Assembly: GCA_030844565.1 (NCBI GenBank)
Contig: JAUUNK010000039.1
Span: 1-30,481 of the forward strand
DNA from: Bacteroides ovatus
Lineage (GTDB): Bacteria; Bacteroidota; Bacteroidia; Bacteroidales; Bacteroidaceae
Reading direction: 5' to 3'
Length of the DNA stretch: 30,481 nt
Part shown: piece by piece, positions 1-7,820 of the stretch
Layout of the letters: each line of letters opens with the position of its first letter
Position numbering within the stretch: the first letter of the stretch is position 1
The notes under the pieces: generated by a model
Seen by the model: only the letters and a program-made list of their open reading frames with translations
Database searches by the model: none
Told to the model about the DNA's origin: nothing
Translations under genes and position numbers: made by a program

Positions 1-792
1 ATGGGAAAAGTAGAAGGACGCTGGATGAAAACCACGGATGGCAAGGAGATGCTGACCTGGGTTATCTATCCTCCCCACTTCGACCCAAACAAAAAATATC
101 CCACTTTACTCTTTTGTGAAGGTGGACCGCAAAGCCCTGTGAGCCAGTTCTGGTCATACCGCTGGAATATGCAGATTATGGCAGCTAACGATTACATCAT
201 CGTGGCTCCCAACCGTCGCGGCCTTCCCGGCTTCGGCATCGAATGGAATGAGCAAATTAGCGGTGACTACGGAGGCCAATGTATGAAAGATTACTTTACC
301 GCTATTGATGAAATGGCAAAAGAACCATTTGTAGATAAAGACCGCCTCGGCTGTGTAGGCGCCAGCTTCGGAGGTTTCTCCGTATATTGGCTGGCAGGTC
401 ATCACGACAAGCGTTTCAAGGCATTCATTGCCCACGACGGTATCTTCAATATAGAAATGCAATATCTGGAAACAGAAGAAAAATGGTTTGCCAACTGGGA
501 CATGGGAGGTGCTTACTGGGAAAAGCAGAATCCAGTGGCACAACGTACTTTCGCCAACTCTCCGCACTTGTTTGTTGACAAATGGGATACTCCTATCCTG
601 TGTATTCACGGGGAGAAGGACTATCGCATCCTTGCCAACCAAGCTATGGCTGCTTTCGATGCTGCTATTATGCGAGGTGTGCCTGCCGAACTGTTGATTT
701 ATCCTGATGAAAACCATTGGGTGCTGAAACCGCAAAATGGGGTATTATGGCAGCGAACTTTCTTTGAATGGCTGGACAAATGGTTGAAATAA
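1..792 (+). CDS. S9 family prolyl oligopeptidase/dipeptidyl peptidase, C-terminal part (5' end outside window)
   Basis: This is the alpha/beta-hydrolase catalytic domain of an S9 (prolyl oligopeptidase/DPP-like) serine peptidase. The nucleophile motif GASFGG puts the serine at residue 122 of the visible part. The acid is D207 in GEKDYRI and the histidine is H239 in ENHW. An NRRG segment and a GGP oxyanion-type segment precede the nucleophile, in the usual order. Family members run to about 650-850 residues with an N-terminal beta-propeller, so the ATG at position 1 is almost certainly an internal methionine and the gene starts to the left of the window. Such enzymes release dipeptides or cleave short peptides in the periplasm; the exact specificity (DPP4- or DPP5-like) cannot be told from this part. 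The gene ends at a strong bidirectional terminator shared with the opposing MBL-fold gene. Confidence 0.9.
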   Translation: MGKVEGRWMKTTDGKEMLTWVIYPPHFDPNKKYPTLLFCEGGPQSPVSQFWSYRWNMQIMAANDYIIVAPNRRGLPGFGIEWNEQISGDYGGQCMKDYFTAIDEMAKEPFVDKDRLGCVGASFGGFSVYWLAGHHDKRFKAFIAHDGIFNIEMQYLETEEKWFANWDMGGAYWEKQNPVAQRTFANSPHLFVDKWDTPILCIHGEKDYRILANQAMAAFDAAIMRGVPAELLIYPDENHWVLKPQNGVLWQRTFFEWLDKWLK

Positions 793-803
793 GAAAAAAT
801 TAA

Positions 804-837
804 AGGAGGAAGGAGTTGCTTGTGACTCCTTCCTCCT
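804..837. terminator. Bidirectional Rho-independent terminator between convergent genes
   Basis: A perfect 13-bp stem (804-816 with 825-837, built on GGAGGAAGGAGT) encloses an 8-nt loop. A T-rich run follows on the plus side (839-846), and an A-rich run lies on the left (793-804) that reads as T-rich on the minus strand. It therefore can serve both the S9 peptidase gene and the MBL-fold gene. Confidence 0.85.
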
Positions 838-843
838 ACTTTT

Positions 844-1842
844 TTATCTCATCCTTCTCAACTTTATAATCTCCCCCAACATCGGAATCTGTATTTGAAT
901 TCCCCGTTTCTTTGCTTCTTCGGCAAACACCTGCGGCGGGTCGTGCAGAGGTTCATCCGACAAATCAAAAGTCCCATAGTGCATCGGAATTGTGAGACGG
1001 GCATTCATTTCTTCCGAAGCCGTCAACGATTCATAAGGAGAAATATGATTAGGACGCATAAACCAACGAGGCTTGTAAGCTCCGATACCTACCAAAGCAT
1101 AGTCCGGCGCACCGAAAAATTCCGGTATCTCAGCAAAATGACGGGAATACCCTGTATCGCCACTATAATAAAGCGAAATGCCATCTCCCTCGAGCATAAA
1201 GGCTCCCCAGAGACGTTGCCCTCCATCGCGCACCGAACGCTTGCTCCAATGCTGTGCTGGAAGAAAAGTAATCTTCAGTCCCTCATCTTCAATCTGCTGG
1301 TACCAGCCGGCTTCAATCACTTCCATCGAAGGAAACCAACTTTGAATCAACTCCCCTGTGCCCAATCCACAAAAGAGCTTCATTTTAGGATTATTCTTCA
1401 ATAAGCGTGCTACGCTCTGTTTATCCAAATGGTCGAAGTGATCGTGACTGATGAGCAAGTAATCGATATGCGTAAAAATGTCCGGGTTGGCAGGAAAAGT
1501 GCTCTGCCTTTTTACAAAAGGAATGTTTCCGAAAACCGGGTCGAACATGATCCGTTTACCTGCCAGTTGAAGGAAGAATGAGTTATGCCCAAGCCATATC
1601 AAAGAATTACCTACTACCTTGTCCAATGAACGAAGGTAATTTACCGGAGGTTCCCATTTCACCCTCCGCTTTTCTTCCCGTTGGGGATTGGGAGAGAGAC
1701 GCCACTTCAGCACATTTCCCATACCGGGACGGAGACGGTGCTGACGATTAACAAAACGCCCCCGCACTACCGGATTTCCCCTCCAATAGGGATTAATCGT
1801 TGCAAGGCGCTCGTTTCTCCTGAAACATATATGTTGACCCAT
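844..1842 (-). CDS. MBL-fold metallohydrolase, NAPE-PLD/UlaG-like
   Basis: A 332-residue metallo-beta-lactamase-fold protein. The metal-binding motif HDHFDH is at residues 133-138, with further ligands at H198 (AQHW), D229 (GDTG) and H288 (MHYGTFDLSDEPL). The GIGAY and MHYGTF segments and the roughly 70-residue N-terminal extension resemble the bacterial relatives of N-acylphosphatidylethanolamine phospholipase D. The likely activity is hydrolysis of a phosphodiester or similar bond with a dinuclear metal centre; the substrate is unknown. No convincing signal peptide is visible, so it is probably cytoplasmic. It is read alone from the region shared with the divergent GNAT gene and ends at the terminator at 804-837. 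The family call is firm; the substrate is not. Confidence 0.88.
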   Translation of the reverse strand: MGQHICFRRNERLATINPYWRGNPVVRGRFVNRQHRLRPGMGNVLKWRLSPNPQREEKRRVKWEPPVNYLRSLDKVVGNSLIWLGHNSFFLQLAGKRIMFDPVFGNIPFVKRQSTFPANPDIFTHIDYLLISHDHFDHLDKQSVARLLKNNPKMKLFCGLGTGELIQSWFPSMEVIEAGWYQQIEDEGLKITFLPAQHWSKRSVRDGGQRLWGAFMLEGDGISLYYSGDTGYSRHFAEIPEFFGAPDYALVGIGAYKPRWFMRPNHISPYESLTASEEMNARLTIPMHYGTFDLSDEPLHDPPQVFAEEAKKRGIQIQIPMLGEIIKLRRMR

Positions 1843-1919
1843 ATCTTCTATCTGTTTTGTTTGTTACAAATAAACAAAAAGTTTCGGAGATTTCCCGTAT
1901 TTCGCGGAAGCTTAACTTC

Positions 1920-1950
1920 TTTTTGAAGAAAAATAAAATGAGTATCTTTG
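1920..1950 (+). promoter_or_regulatory. Bacteroidales-type promoter for the GNAT gene
   Basis: TTTTTG at 1920-1925 (its TTTG at 1922-1925) is followed after 17 nt by TATCTTTG at 1943-1950, which fits the -33 TTTG and -7 TAnnTTTG consensus. The expected start is near 1954, giving a leader of about 25 nt to the ATG at 1980. Confidence 0.65.
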
Positions 1951-1979
1951 CCGCATAAACAATAAAAAACCAAATCTAT

Positions 1980-2477
1980 ATGTTCACTATCCGAAAAGCA
2001 ACCGTCGACGATTGCAACCTCATTGAAAAGATGGCAGCGCAAGTGTTTCCCGCCACCTACAAAGATATTCTCTCTCCCGAGCAACTGGATTATATGATGG
2101 AGTGGATGTATGCCCCACACAACATACGCAAGCAAATGGAAGAAGAGGGCCATGTATATTTCATCGCCTATGAAGAATGTGAACCCTGCGGATATGTCTC
2201 CGTGCAACCTCAAGGAGAAGATGTATTCCACCTTCAGAAGATATATGTCCTCCCCTATTTTCAAGGTGCTCATTGCGGAAGTTTCCTTTTCCGTAATGCT
2301 ATCAAGTATATCAAAGAAATCCATCCCGAACCTTGCCTGATGGAATTGAACGTAAACCGTAACAACAAAGCACTACAATTCTACGAACGAATGGGCATGA
2401 AGAAGCTACGCGAAGGTGACTTCCCTATCGGCAACGGATACTACATGAATGATTATATCATGGGACTGGAAATATAA
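1980..2477 (+). CDS. GNAT family N-acetyltransferase (PaiA-like)
   Basis: A 165-residue single-domain acetyltransferase of the GNAT fold, using acetyl-CoA to acetylate an amine. The acetyl-CoA loop is in the segment LQKIYVLPYFQGAHCGSFL (about residues 83-101). Here the usual Q-x-x-G-x-G reads QGAHCG, so the first glycine of the loop is replaced by histidine. The NVNRNNKALQFYERMGM segment near residues 122-138 is a standard motif B. The overall layout, with a VFPATYKD segment near residue 25, recalls PaiA-type polyamine acetyltransferases; that assignment is inference. It is a single-gene unit with its own promoter, and its terminator is shared with the convergent peptide transporter gene. Confidence 0.85.
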   Translation: MFTIRKATVDDCNLIEKMAAQVFPATYKDILSPEQLDYMMEWMYAPHNIRKQMEEEGHVYFIAYEECEPCGYVSVQPQGEDVFHLQKIYVLPYFQGAHCGSFLFRNAIKYIKEIHPEPCLMELNVNRNNKALQFYERMGMKKLREGDFPIGNGYYMNDYIMGLEI

Positions 2478-2525
2478 AAAAATAACTCCCCGGCTTGCAT
2501 TTTGCAAAACCGGGGAGTTATTTTT
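2478..2525. terminator. Strong bidirectional terminator
   Basis: A perfect 16-bp stem (2478-2493 with 2510-2525) has CTCCCCGG at its tip and a 16-nt loop. The loop itself folds into a 5-bp TTGCA/TGCAA stem (2495-2499 with 2503-2507). The A-rich base on the left and T-rich base on the right make it work in both directions, separating the GNAT gene from the opposing transporter gene. Confidence 0.9.
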
Positions 2526-2550
2526 ATCTGAATTAACCTTATTCAATTCA

Positions 2551-4227
2551 TTATGCTACTTTTTCCAGTTTTTTCATAATAGAGAAAATAAACAACGCAG
2601 AAAGCAGACAGCAAACAATCAGCACGCTCCATACCATCCAGAGTTGCATGTCTCCCCACAGGTACCCGATGATTGCCGTAGCATAATTTCCGATAGCCGT
2701 AGCCACAAACCATCCACCCATCATCATTCCTTTATACTTAGGAGGAGCTACCTTGGAAACGAAAGAGATTCCCATCGGGGAAAGTAACAATTCGGCAAAA
2801 GTAAGCACCAGATAAGTGGAAATCAACCAATTGGGAGATACCAGCACATTGCTTACACCACCTACCTCTTTCAATTCGGCAGGAGTAGCCAGCCCAACAG
2901 AACCGATGGCCAACACACAGAAACCGATAGCGGCTACCAACATACCCATACCAATCTTGCGAGGCGCCGACGGTTCTTTTTTCTTGCGGGCAAGAGAGCC
3001 AAAGATAGCAATTGAGAACGGAGTCAATGCTACCACAAAGAAAGGATTAAACTGCTGGAAGATTTGCGGTTGGATGTGGATAGTACCGTCCATAGCATTG
3101 TATTTAACTACCAACATAGCAAGAGCAGCCAACACCACTACACCGGAAATTACCTTTGCTTTCGCTTTCACCGACTGGAAAAGTGAGAAGAGACCATAAA
3201 TCATAATGATAACCAACGCCAAATTGAGCACATCGAAACCGATACGGTCCAGCCCAGTTACTGTCTTAGCAGTATAATCACGTGCAAATAACGTCATTGT
3301 TCCACCATTCTGATGGAAAGCCATCCAGAAGAAAATTACCACAGCAAACACCAGTAACAGAGCAACGATACGTTCGCGAGTCTGTGCAGGAGTCAATTGT
3401 TCCTCGGTCACATTAGCAGGTTTAGATTGCTTGGAATTATAATCGGCATGCTTGAAAGTGTTACGGAATGCAAAGTAAATTATCATGGAGAAAATCAGTG
3501 AAACACATGCCACAGCAAAAGCATAATTATAAGAAGCGGCCAACTTTTCGATATAATAGTTACCAAATTGTGCAAGGTCGTTTCCGCATTGGGCAAACCC
3601 TTCCGGCATTCCGGCAGCAGCTGCCGTCAGAGCCTCACGTCCCGTATCGTTAATCGTGCCATCCATTAACTGATGGGCAAGTGCAGGAACTTTGGGGTCG
3701 TATACCAATCCGGACTTTGCCATAAAATAATCGGTAATTTTAGAAGCAGCGGTCGGAGCAAACAAAGCACCTATATTGATAGCCATGTAGAACAAAGAAA
3801 AAGCGGTATCTCTGCGAGCAGCATACTCGGGTGCGTCATAAAGGTTACCTACTAACACTTGCAAGTTTCCTTTAAACAGTCCCGTGCCACAAGCTATAAG
3901 GAAGAGTGCTCCAAACATTATCAATTTGGAAGTAGTGTCCATCCCCGTAGGAACTGCCAGCAATAAATATCCCAGAAACATAATAACGATACCGATGGTA
4001 ATCATCTTACCAAACCCGAACTTATCGGCTAACACGCCTCCCGGGAAAGGCATAAAATAAACAGCAGCTAGAAAACCGCCGTAAATACTAAGCGCAGTGC
4101 CCTCGGTAAAGCCGAATTTAGCCTGTAGAAACAGGGTGAAAATTGCAAGCATCGTGTAATACCCGAAACGCTCTCCTGTGTTTGCTATGGCAAGAGCGTA
4201 CAAACCTTTAGGTTGTCCTTCAAACAT
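2551..4227 (-). CDS. POT family proton-coupled oligopeptide transporter
   Basis: A 558-residue, highly hydrophobic protein of the proton-dependent oligopeptide transporter (POT/PTR2) family, expected to bring di- and tripeptides across the inner membrane. Family signatures are FKGNLQVLVGNLY near residue 118, the PTR2 segment FYMAINIGALF near 146, and PMGISFVSKVAP near the C-terminus. The proton-coupling motif ExxER at the first helix reads N16-T-G-E19-R20, so its first glutamate is replaced by asparagine while the following RFGYY is kept. The length is slightly above the usual 450-510 because of an extended loop around residues 165-225. It is monocistronic between a shared terminator downstream and the ybaK gene upstream. 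Confidence 0.9.
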   Translation of the reverse strand: MFEGQPKGLYALAIANTGERFGYYTMLAIFTLFLQAKFGFTEGTALSIYGGFLAAVYFMPFPGGVLADKFGFGKMITIGIVIMFLGYLLLAVPTGMDTTSKLIMFGALFLIACGTGLFKGNLQVLVGNLYDAPEYAARRDTAFSLFYMAINIGALFAPTAASKITDYFMAKSGLVYDPKVPALAHQLMDGTINDTGREALTAAAAGMPEGFAQCGNDLAQFGNYYIEKLAASYNYAFAVACVSLIFSMIIYFAFRNTFKHADYNSKQSKPANVTEEQLTPAQTRERIVALLLVFAVVIFFWMAFHQNGGTMTLFARDYTAKTVTGLDRIGFDVLNLALVIIMIYGLFSLFQSVKAKAKVISGVVVLAALAMLVVKYNAMDGTIHIQPQIFQQFNPFFVVALTPFSIAIFGSLARKKKEPSAPRKIGMGMLVAAIGFCVLAIGSVGLATPAELKEVGGVSNVLVSPNWLISTYLVLTFAELLLSPMGISFVSKVAPPKYKGMMMGGWFVATAIGNYATAIIGYLWGDMQLWMVWSVLIVCCLLSALFIFSIMKKLEKVA

Positions 4228-4268
4228 ACGAAATTAGATTATATTAGATTAATAATTAATATTTTTCG

Positions 4269-4276
4269 CAAATATA
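4269..4276 (-). promoter_or_regulatory. -7 box candidate for the POT transporter gene
   Basis: The plus-strand CAAATATA reads TATATTTG on the minus strand, an exact TAnnTTTG match about 40 nt upstream of the transporter start. No clear TTTG at -33 is seen; that region runs into the end of ybaK. Confidence 0.4.
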
Positions 4277-4297
4277 TACCTTTTTTCCGGATTTGCC

Positions 4298-4771
4298 CTA
4301 AAATAGTGGACAAACTTCGGCTCTCGCCTCACGAATCAAGTCAGCGGGAGCAATTTTTATCTGCAATCCCCGTACACCTGCACTCACATAAATAAATGGA
4401 AAACGAAAGCAGCTTTCGTGGATATAAGTAGGAAAATGTTTCTTCATCCCAATGGGAGAACACCCCCCACGAATATATCCAGTCAGTGGAAGAAGTTCTT
4501 TCATCGGAATGAGGTCGCACTTCTTATTACCGGAAGCTTTGGCAGCCAGTTTCAGGTCCACCTCATGCTCACCCGGAATGATGCAGACAAAGTGGCCGGA
4601 CTTGTCTCCATGTAGCACCAGTGTTTTAAATACTTGTTCTATATTTTCTCCTAGGCTCGCTGCCACATGCACTGCACTCAAATCATTCTCATCCACCTCA
4701 TAGGGAATGAGTTCATAAGATATTTTAGCTTTATCCAGCAGACGGGCTGCATTCGTTTTATTGATTTTCAT
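4298..4771 (-). CDS. ybaK: Cys-tRNA(Pro)/Cys-tRNA(Cys) deacylase YbaK
   Basis: A 157-residue protein of the YbaK/EbsC branch of the ProX/INS editing-domain family. It hydrolyses Cys-tRNA(Pro) made by mistake by prolyl-tRNA synthetase, in the cytoplasm. The catalytic lysine of the family is seen as K49 in VFKTLV. The GGCSPIGMKK segment near residues 102-111 and the FVSAG-like VSAGVRGLQIKI segment are typical, and the length matches the E. coli protein (159 residues). It lies 64 nt downstream of uvrA, but a terminator covers the uvrA stop, so it probably has its own promoter. No consensus promoter was found in the 64-nt gap. Confidence 0.92.
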   Translation of the reverse strand: MKINKTNAARLLDKAKISYELIPYEVDENDLSAVHVAASLGENIEQVFKTLVLHGDKSGHFVCIIPGEHEVDLKLAAKASGNKKCDLIPMKELLPLTGYIRGGCSPIGMKKHFPTYIHESCFRFPFIYVSAGVRGLQIKIAPADLIREARAEVCPLF

Positions 4772-4814
4772 TTCGTCATTTCTATTAACAAGCTACACTA
4801 TCCTCCCCATTATC

Positions 4815-4844
4815 AAAAAAAACGGGACTCCACACTCAGAGTCC
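4815..4844 (-). terminator. uvrA terminator overlapping the stop codon
   Basis: On the minus strand GGACTC pairs with GAGTCC (4839-4844 with 4825-4830), with an 8-nt loop, followed by CG and eight T (plus-strand A run 4815-4822). The uvrA stop codon TGA (4836-4838) sits in the loop. Confidence 0.7.
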
Positions 4845-7661
4845 TAGTTCTTCACGAAGGAATTTCGGGGTATATCCTTTCGGGCTCTTTGCCACTTCTT
4901 CGGGAGTACCGAAGCTCAAAAGTTCCCCGCCTCCTTTACCACCCTCGGGACCCATATCAATGATATAATCCGCCATCTTGATAACATCTAAGTTGTGCTC
5001 GATAACAATTACCGTGTTCCCTTTATCTACAAGTTTATTGAGTACACCCAGTAACACACGAATATCCTCAAAATGCAGACCGGTCGTAGGTTCATCAAGG
5101 ATATAAAGCGTTTTGCCCGTATCCCGCTTCGCCAGTTCAGTTGCCAACTTTACCCGCTGGCTTTCCCCACCGGAGAGGGTAGTGGACGACTGCCCCAGTT
5201 TAATATATCCCAAACCTACATCTTGCAAAACTTTAATCTTATTAAGTATCTGCGGAACATTCTCAAAGAACTCCACTGCCCGGTTGATAGTCATGTCAAG
5301 CACATCCGCTATAGACTTTCCTTTGAAACGCACTTCCAGCGTCTCACGGTTATAGCGTTTTCCGTGGCACACTTCACAGGGCACATACACATCCGGCAGA
5401 AAATTCATCTCAATAGTTTTATAACCATTACCCGAGCAAGCTTCACAACGCCCTCCGGCAACGTTAAAAGAGAATCTGCCCGGCTTGTAACCACGTATCT
5501 TTGCTTCAGGAAGACCGACATACAAGTTACGGATGTCAGAAAAAACACCGGTATATGTAGCCGGATTAGAACGAGGTGTACGTCCCAACGGTGATTGATC
5601 TACATTTACTACCTTATCTATATGCTCTAAACCTTCGATAGCGTCGTATTCGAGAGGTTCTTGCAATGAACGGTAGAATTTCTGGGATAGGATAGGTTGC
5701 AAAGTTTCGTTGATTAAAGTCGACTTTCCACTTCCCGATACGCCCGTTACACAAATCAACTTGCCTAACGGGAATTCCACATCCACATTTTTAAGATTGT
5801 TTCCCCGTGCTCCTTTCAACCAGAGTGATTTGCCATTGCCCTTACGGCGTATGGCGGGAACCTCGATTTTCTTTTTTCCGTTGAGATATTGCGAAGTCAT
5901 CGTGTCGGTTTTCAACATCTTCTGCGGAGTTCCGGCAAACACCACTTCGCCGCCAAGGCGACCGGCCTTAGGTCCCATGTCAATGACATAGTCGGAAGCA
6001 AGCATCATATCCTTATCGTGCTCCACTACAATCACCGAATTCCCCATATCTCTTAGATCTTTGAGCGAATTGATAAGACGGAGATTATCACGTTGATGCA
6101 GTCCGATGCTAGGTTCATCCAAGATATAAAGTACGTTCACCAGTTGCGAACCTATTTGAGTTGCCAACCGTATGCGCTGGCTTTCCCCTCCGGAAAGGCT
6201 GGCGGAACTACGGTTGAGAGAAAGGTAATCCAGTCCCACATCCAATAAGAACTTCAACCGGGTACGTATTTCTTTCAATATCTCCACAGCTATCTTCTGT
6301 TGTTTGTCGGAAAGAAACTCGTCCACCTTTACCAGCCAATCATACAACTCGCTGATATCCATATTCGCCAACTCATTGATATTCTTATCATGGATGCGGA
6401 AATGCAGCGCTTCTTTATTCAGCTTGGCGCCCTTACACTCAGGGCACACGGCTGTACGTGCAAATTGTTCCGCCCACTTCTGTGCCGTGGCGGAAGCATC
6501 TTTTTCCTGCAACATCCGGATATACTTCACTACTCCCTCATAGGTGACAAAGTAGTCTGACGAAGTGCCGATAAGCGTACTTTTAATTTTGATGCGCTCG
6601 TCGGCACCATACAATATCTCTTCAATCGCTTCATCCGGCAATTCCTTTACGGGAGTTTTCAAAGAGGCTTCATACTTATCGAGCAACGAAGCAATCTGCC
6701 AAAAAATCATGGCATTCTTATATTTCCCCAAGGGGGCAATGGCTCCTTCATAGATGGATAACTCCCGGTCAGGTATCACCTTATTAATATCTATCTGGCT
6801 CACTACACCCAGACCCTTGCACTTGGGACAGGCTCCTTGCGGAGAATTAAACGAAAAATTATGAGGCGCCGGTTCCCGATAAGACAATCCGGTTACGGGA
6901 CACATCAACCGCCGGCTATAATGGCGCACACTTTCCGTCTGTGCATCGAGAATCATCAGCAATCCGTCACCCTGCTTCATAGCCGTAGCCACACTTTGCT
7001 TCAATCGCTGATCATCTTTGTTAGACACCACCATCTTGTCAATGACTACTTCCACATCATGATTCTTATAGCGGTCCAGCTTCATCCCCGGCAATACTTC
7101 GCGCACTTCACCGTCCACCCTCACATACAAATATCCCTTCTTACGTATTTGCTCGAAGAGTTCTTTATAATGTCCTTTCCGGGAGCGAACCAGAGGAGCC
7201 AGCAAATAGATTTTCCTCCCCTTATAATCTTTCAATATCAGGTCGAGAATCTGTTCTTCGGTATACTTCACCATTTTCTCCCCCGATAAATAAGAATAAG
7301 CCACCCCCGCCCGAGCATACAACAGACGAAGATAATCGTAAATTTCCGTAGTGGTACCCACCGTAGAACGAGGATTCTTGTTGGTAGTCTTTTGTTCGAT
7401 GGATATGACCGGACTCAATCCCGTGATTTTATCTACATCGGGACGCTCCAGATTGCCCAGAAAGTTGCGGGCATAAGCCGAAAAGGTTTCTATATAACGG
7501 CGTTGCCCTTCGGCAAATATCGTATCGAATGCAAGAGAAGATTTTCCGCTACCGCTTAAACCGGTAATCACTGTCAAGCTATCACGGGGAATTTCTGCAT
7601 CGATATTCTTCAAATTGTGTACACGCGCACCGTACACGTTGATATATTCAGTTTCCTGCAT
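4836..7661 (-). CDS. uvrA: Excinuclease ABC subunit UvrA
   Basis: The damage-recognition ATPase of nucleotide excision repair, about 941 residues. It works as a dimer with UvrB in the cytoplasm. The two ABC modules are clear: Walker A GLSGSGKSS near residue 34 and GVSGSGKST near 640, signatures LSGGESQRIRLA and LSGGESQRVKLA, and Walker B stretches YILDEPSIGLH and YILDEPTTGLH. Zinc-module cysteines are present as ACPKCKG, VCPECKG, RCEACSG and PCEVCHG, but the first CxxC of module 1 reads CPVT, so one cysteine ligand is missing. The ATG at 7661 is chosen because a -7 box at 7687-7694 would leave only a few bases before the alternative ATG at 7676. The choice is not certain and adds or removes five residues. 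The gene is divergent from the LysM gene. Confidence 0.95.
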   Translation of the reverse strand: MQETEYINVYGARVHNLKNIDAEIPRDSLTVITGLSGSGKSSLAFDTIFAEGQRRYIETFSAYARNFLGNLERPDVDKITGLSPVISIEQKTTNKNPRSTVGTTTEIYDYLRLLYARAGVAYSYLSGEKMVKYTEEQILDLILKDYKGRKIYLLAPLVRSRKGHYKELFEQIRKKGYLYVRVDGEVREVLPGMKLDRYKNHDVEVVIDKMVVSNKDDQRLKQSVATAMKQGDGLLMILDAQTESVRHYSRRLMCPVTGLSYREPAPHNFSFNSPQGACPKCKGLGVVSQIDINKVIPDRELSIYEGAIAPLGKYKNAMIFWQIASLLDKYEASLKTPVKELPDEAIEEILYGADERIKIKSTLIGTSSDYFVTYEGVVKYIRMLQEKDASATAQKWAEQFARTAVCPECKGAKLNKEALHFRIHDKNINELANMDISELYDWLVKVDEFLSDKQQKIAVEILKEIRTRLKFLLDVGLDYLSLNRSSASLSGGESQRIRLATQIGSQLVNVLYILDEPSIGLHQRDNLRLINSLKDLRDMGNSVIVVEHDKDMMLASDYVIDMGPKAGRLGGEVVFAGTPQKMLKTDTMTSQYLNGKKKIEVPAIRRKGNGKSLWLKGARGNNLKNVDVEFPLGKLICVTGVSGSGKSTLINETLQPILSQKFYRSLQEPLEYDAIEGLEHIDKVVNVDQSPLGRTPRSNPATYTGVFSDIRNLYVGLPEAKIRGYKPGRFSFNVAGGRCEACSGNGYKTIEMNFLPDVYVPCEVCHGKRYNRETLEVRFKGKSIADVLDMTINRAVEFFENVPQILNKIKVLQDVGLGYIKLGQSSTTLSGGESQRVKLATELAKRDTGKTLYILDEPTTGLHFEDIRVLLGVLNKLVDKGNTVIVIEHNLDVIKMADYIIDMGPEGGKGGGELLSFGTPEEVAKSPKGYTPKFLREELGL

Positions 7662-7686
7662 AAGTTTTACCCTCATTATTAATCCG

Positions 7687-7694
7687 CAAAAATA
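7687..7694 (-). promoter_or_regulatory. -7 box candidate for uvrA
   Basis: CAAAAATA on the plus strand reads TATTTTTG on the minus strand, an exact TAnnTTTG match. It predicts a start near 7683. No good -33 partner is seen in the A/T-rich stretch to the right, and no SOS-like operator is recognised. Confidence 0.4.
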
Positions 7695-7750
7695 GTGTTT
7701 CCGCCTGAATTATGCTTTTAAAAAAACACAATATTATTTTCTTAACTGAA

Positions 7751-7786
7751 TTATTGTGCAGATATATGACAGATTTTGTACCTTTG
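7751..7786 (+). promoter_or_regulatory. Promoter candidate for the LysM gene
   Basis: TACCTTTG at 7779-7786 matches TAnnTTTG exactly. TTATTG at 7751-7756 is a possible -33 element with a somewhat long spacing of 22 nt. The leader to the ATG at 7821 would be about 30 nt. Confidence 0.5.
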
Positions 7787-7820
7787 CTCCTCAATTTTAA
7801 GAACTAATAGTTGAAACTTG

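Noticed and set aside
154..735. A 193-codon minus-strand frame inside the S9 peptidase gene
   Set aside because: The plus-strand frame carries the complete catalytic triad; the opposite frame has no domain signature.
1848..2324. A 158-codon minus-strand frame overlapping the GNAT gene
   Set aside because: The GNAT motifs and a consensus promoter support the plus strand; this frame is a shadow running into the promoter region.
5073..5594. A 173-codon plus-strand frame inside uvrA
   Set aside because: It is antisense to the conserved second ABC module of UvrA and has no family features.
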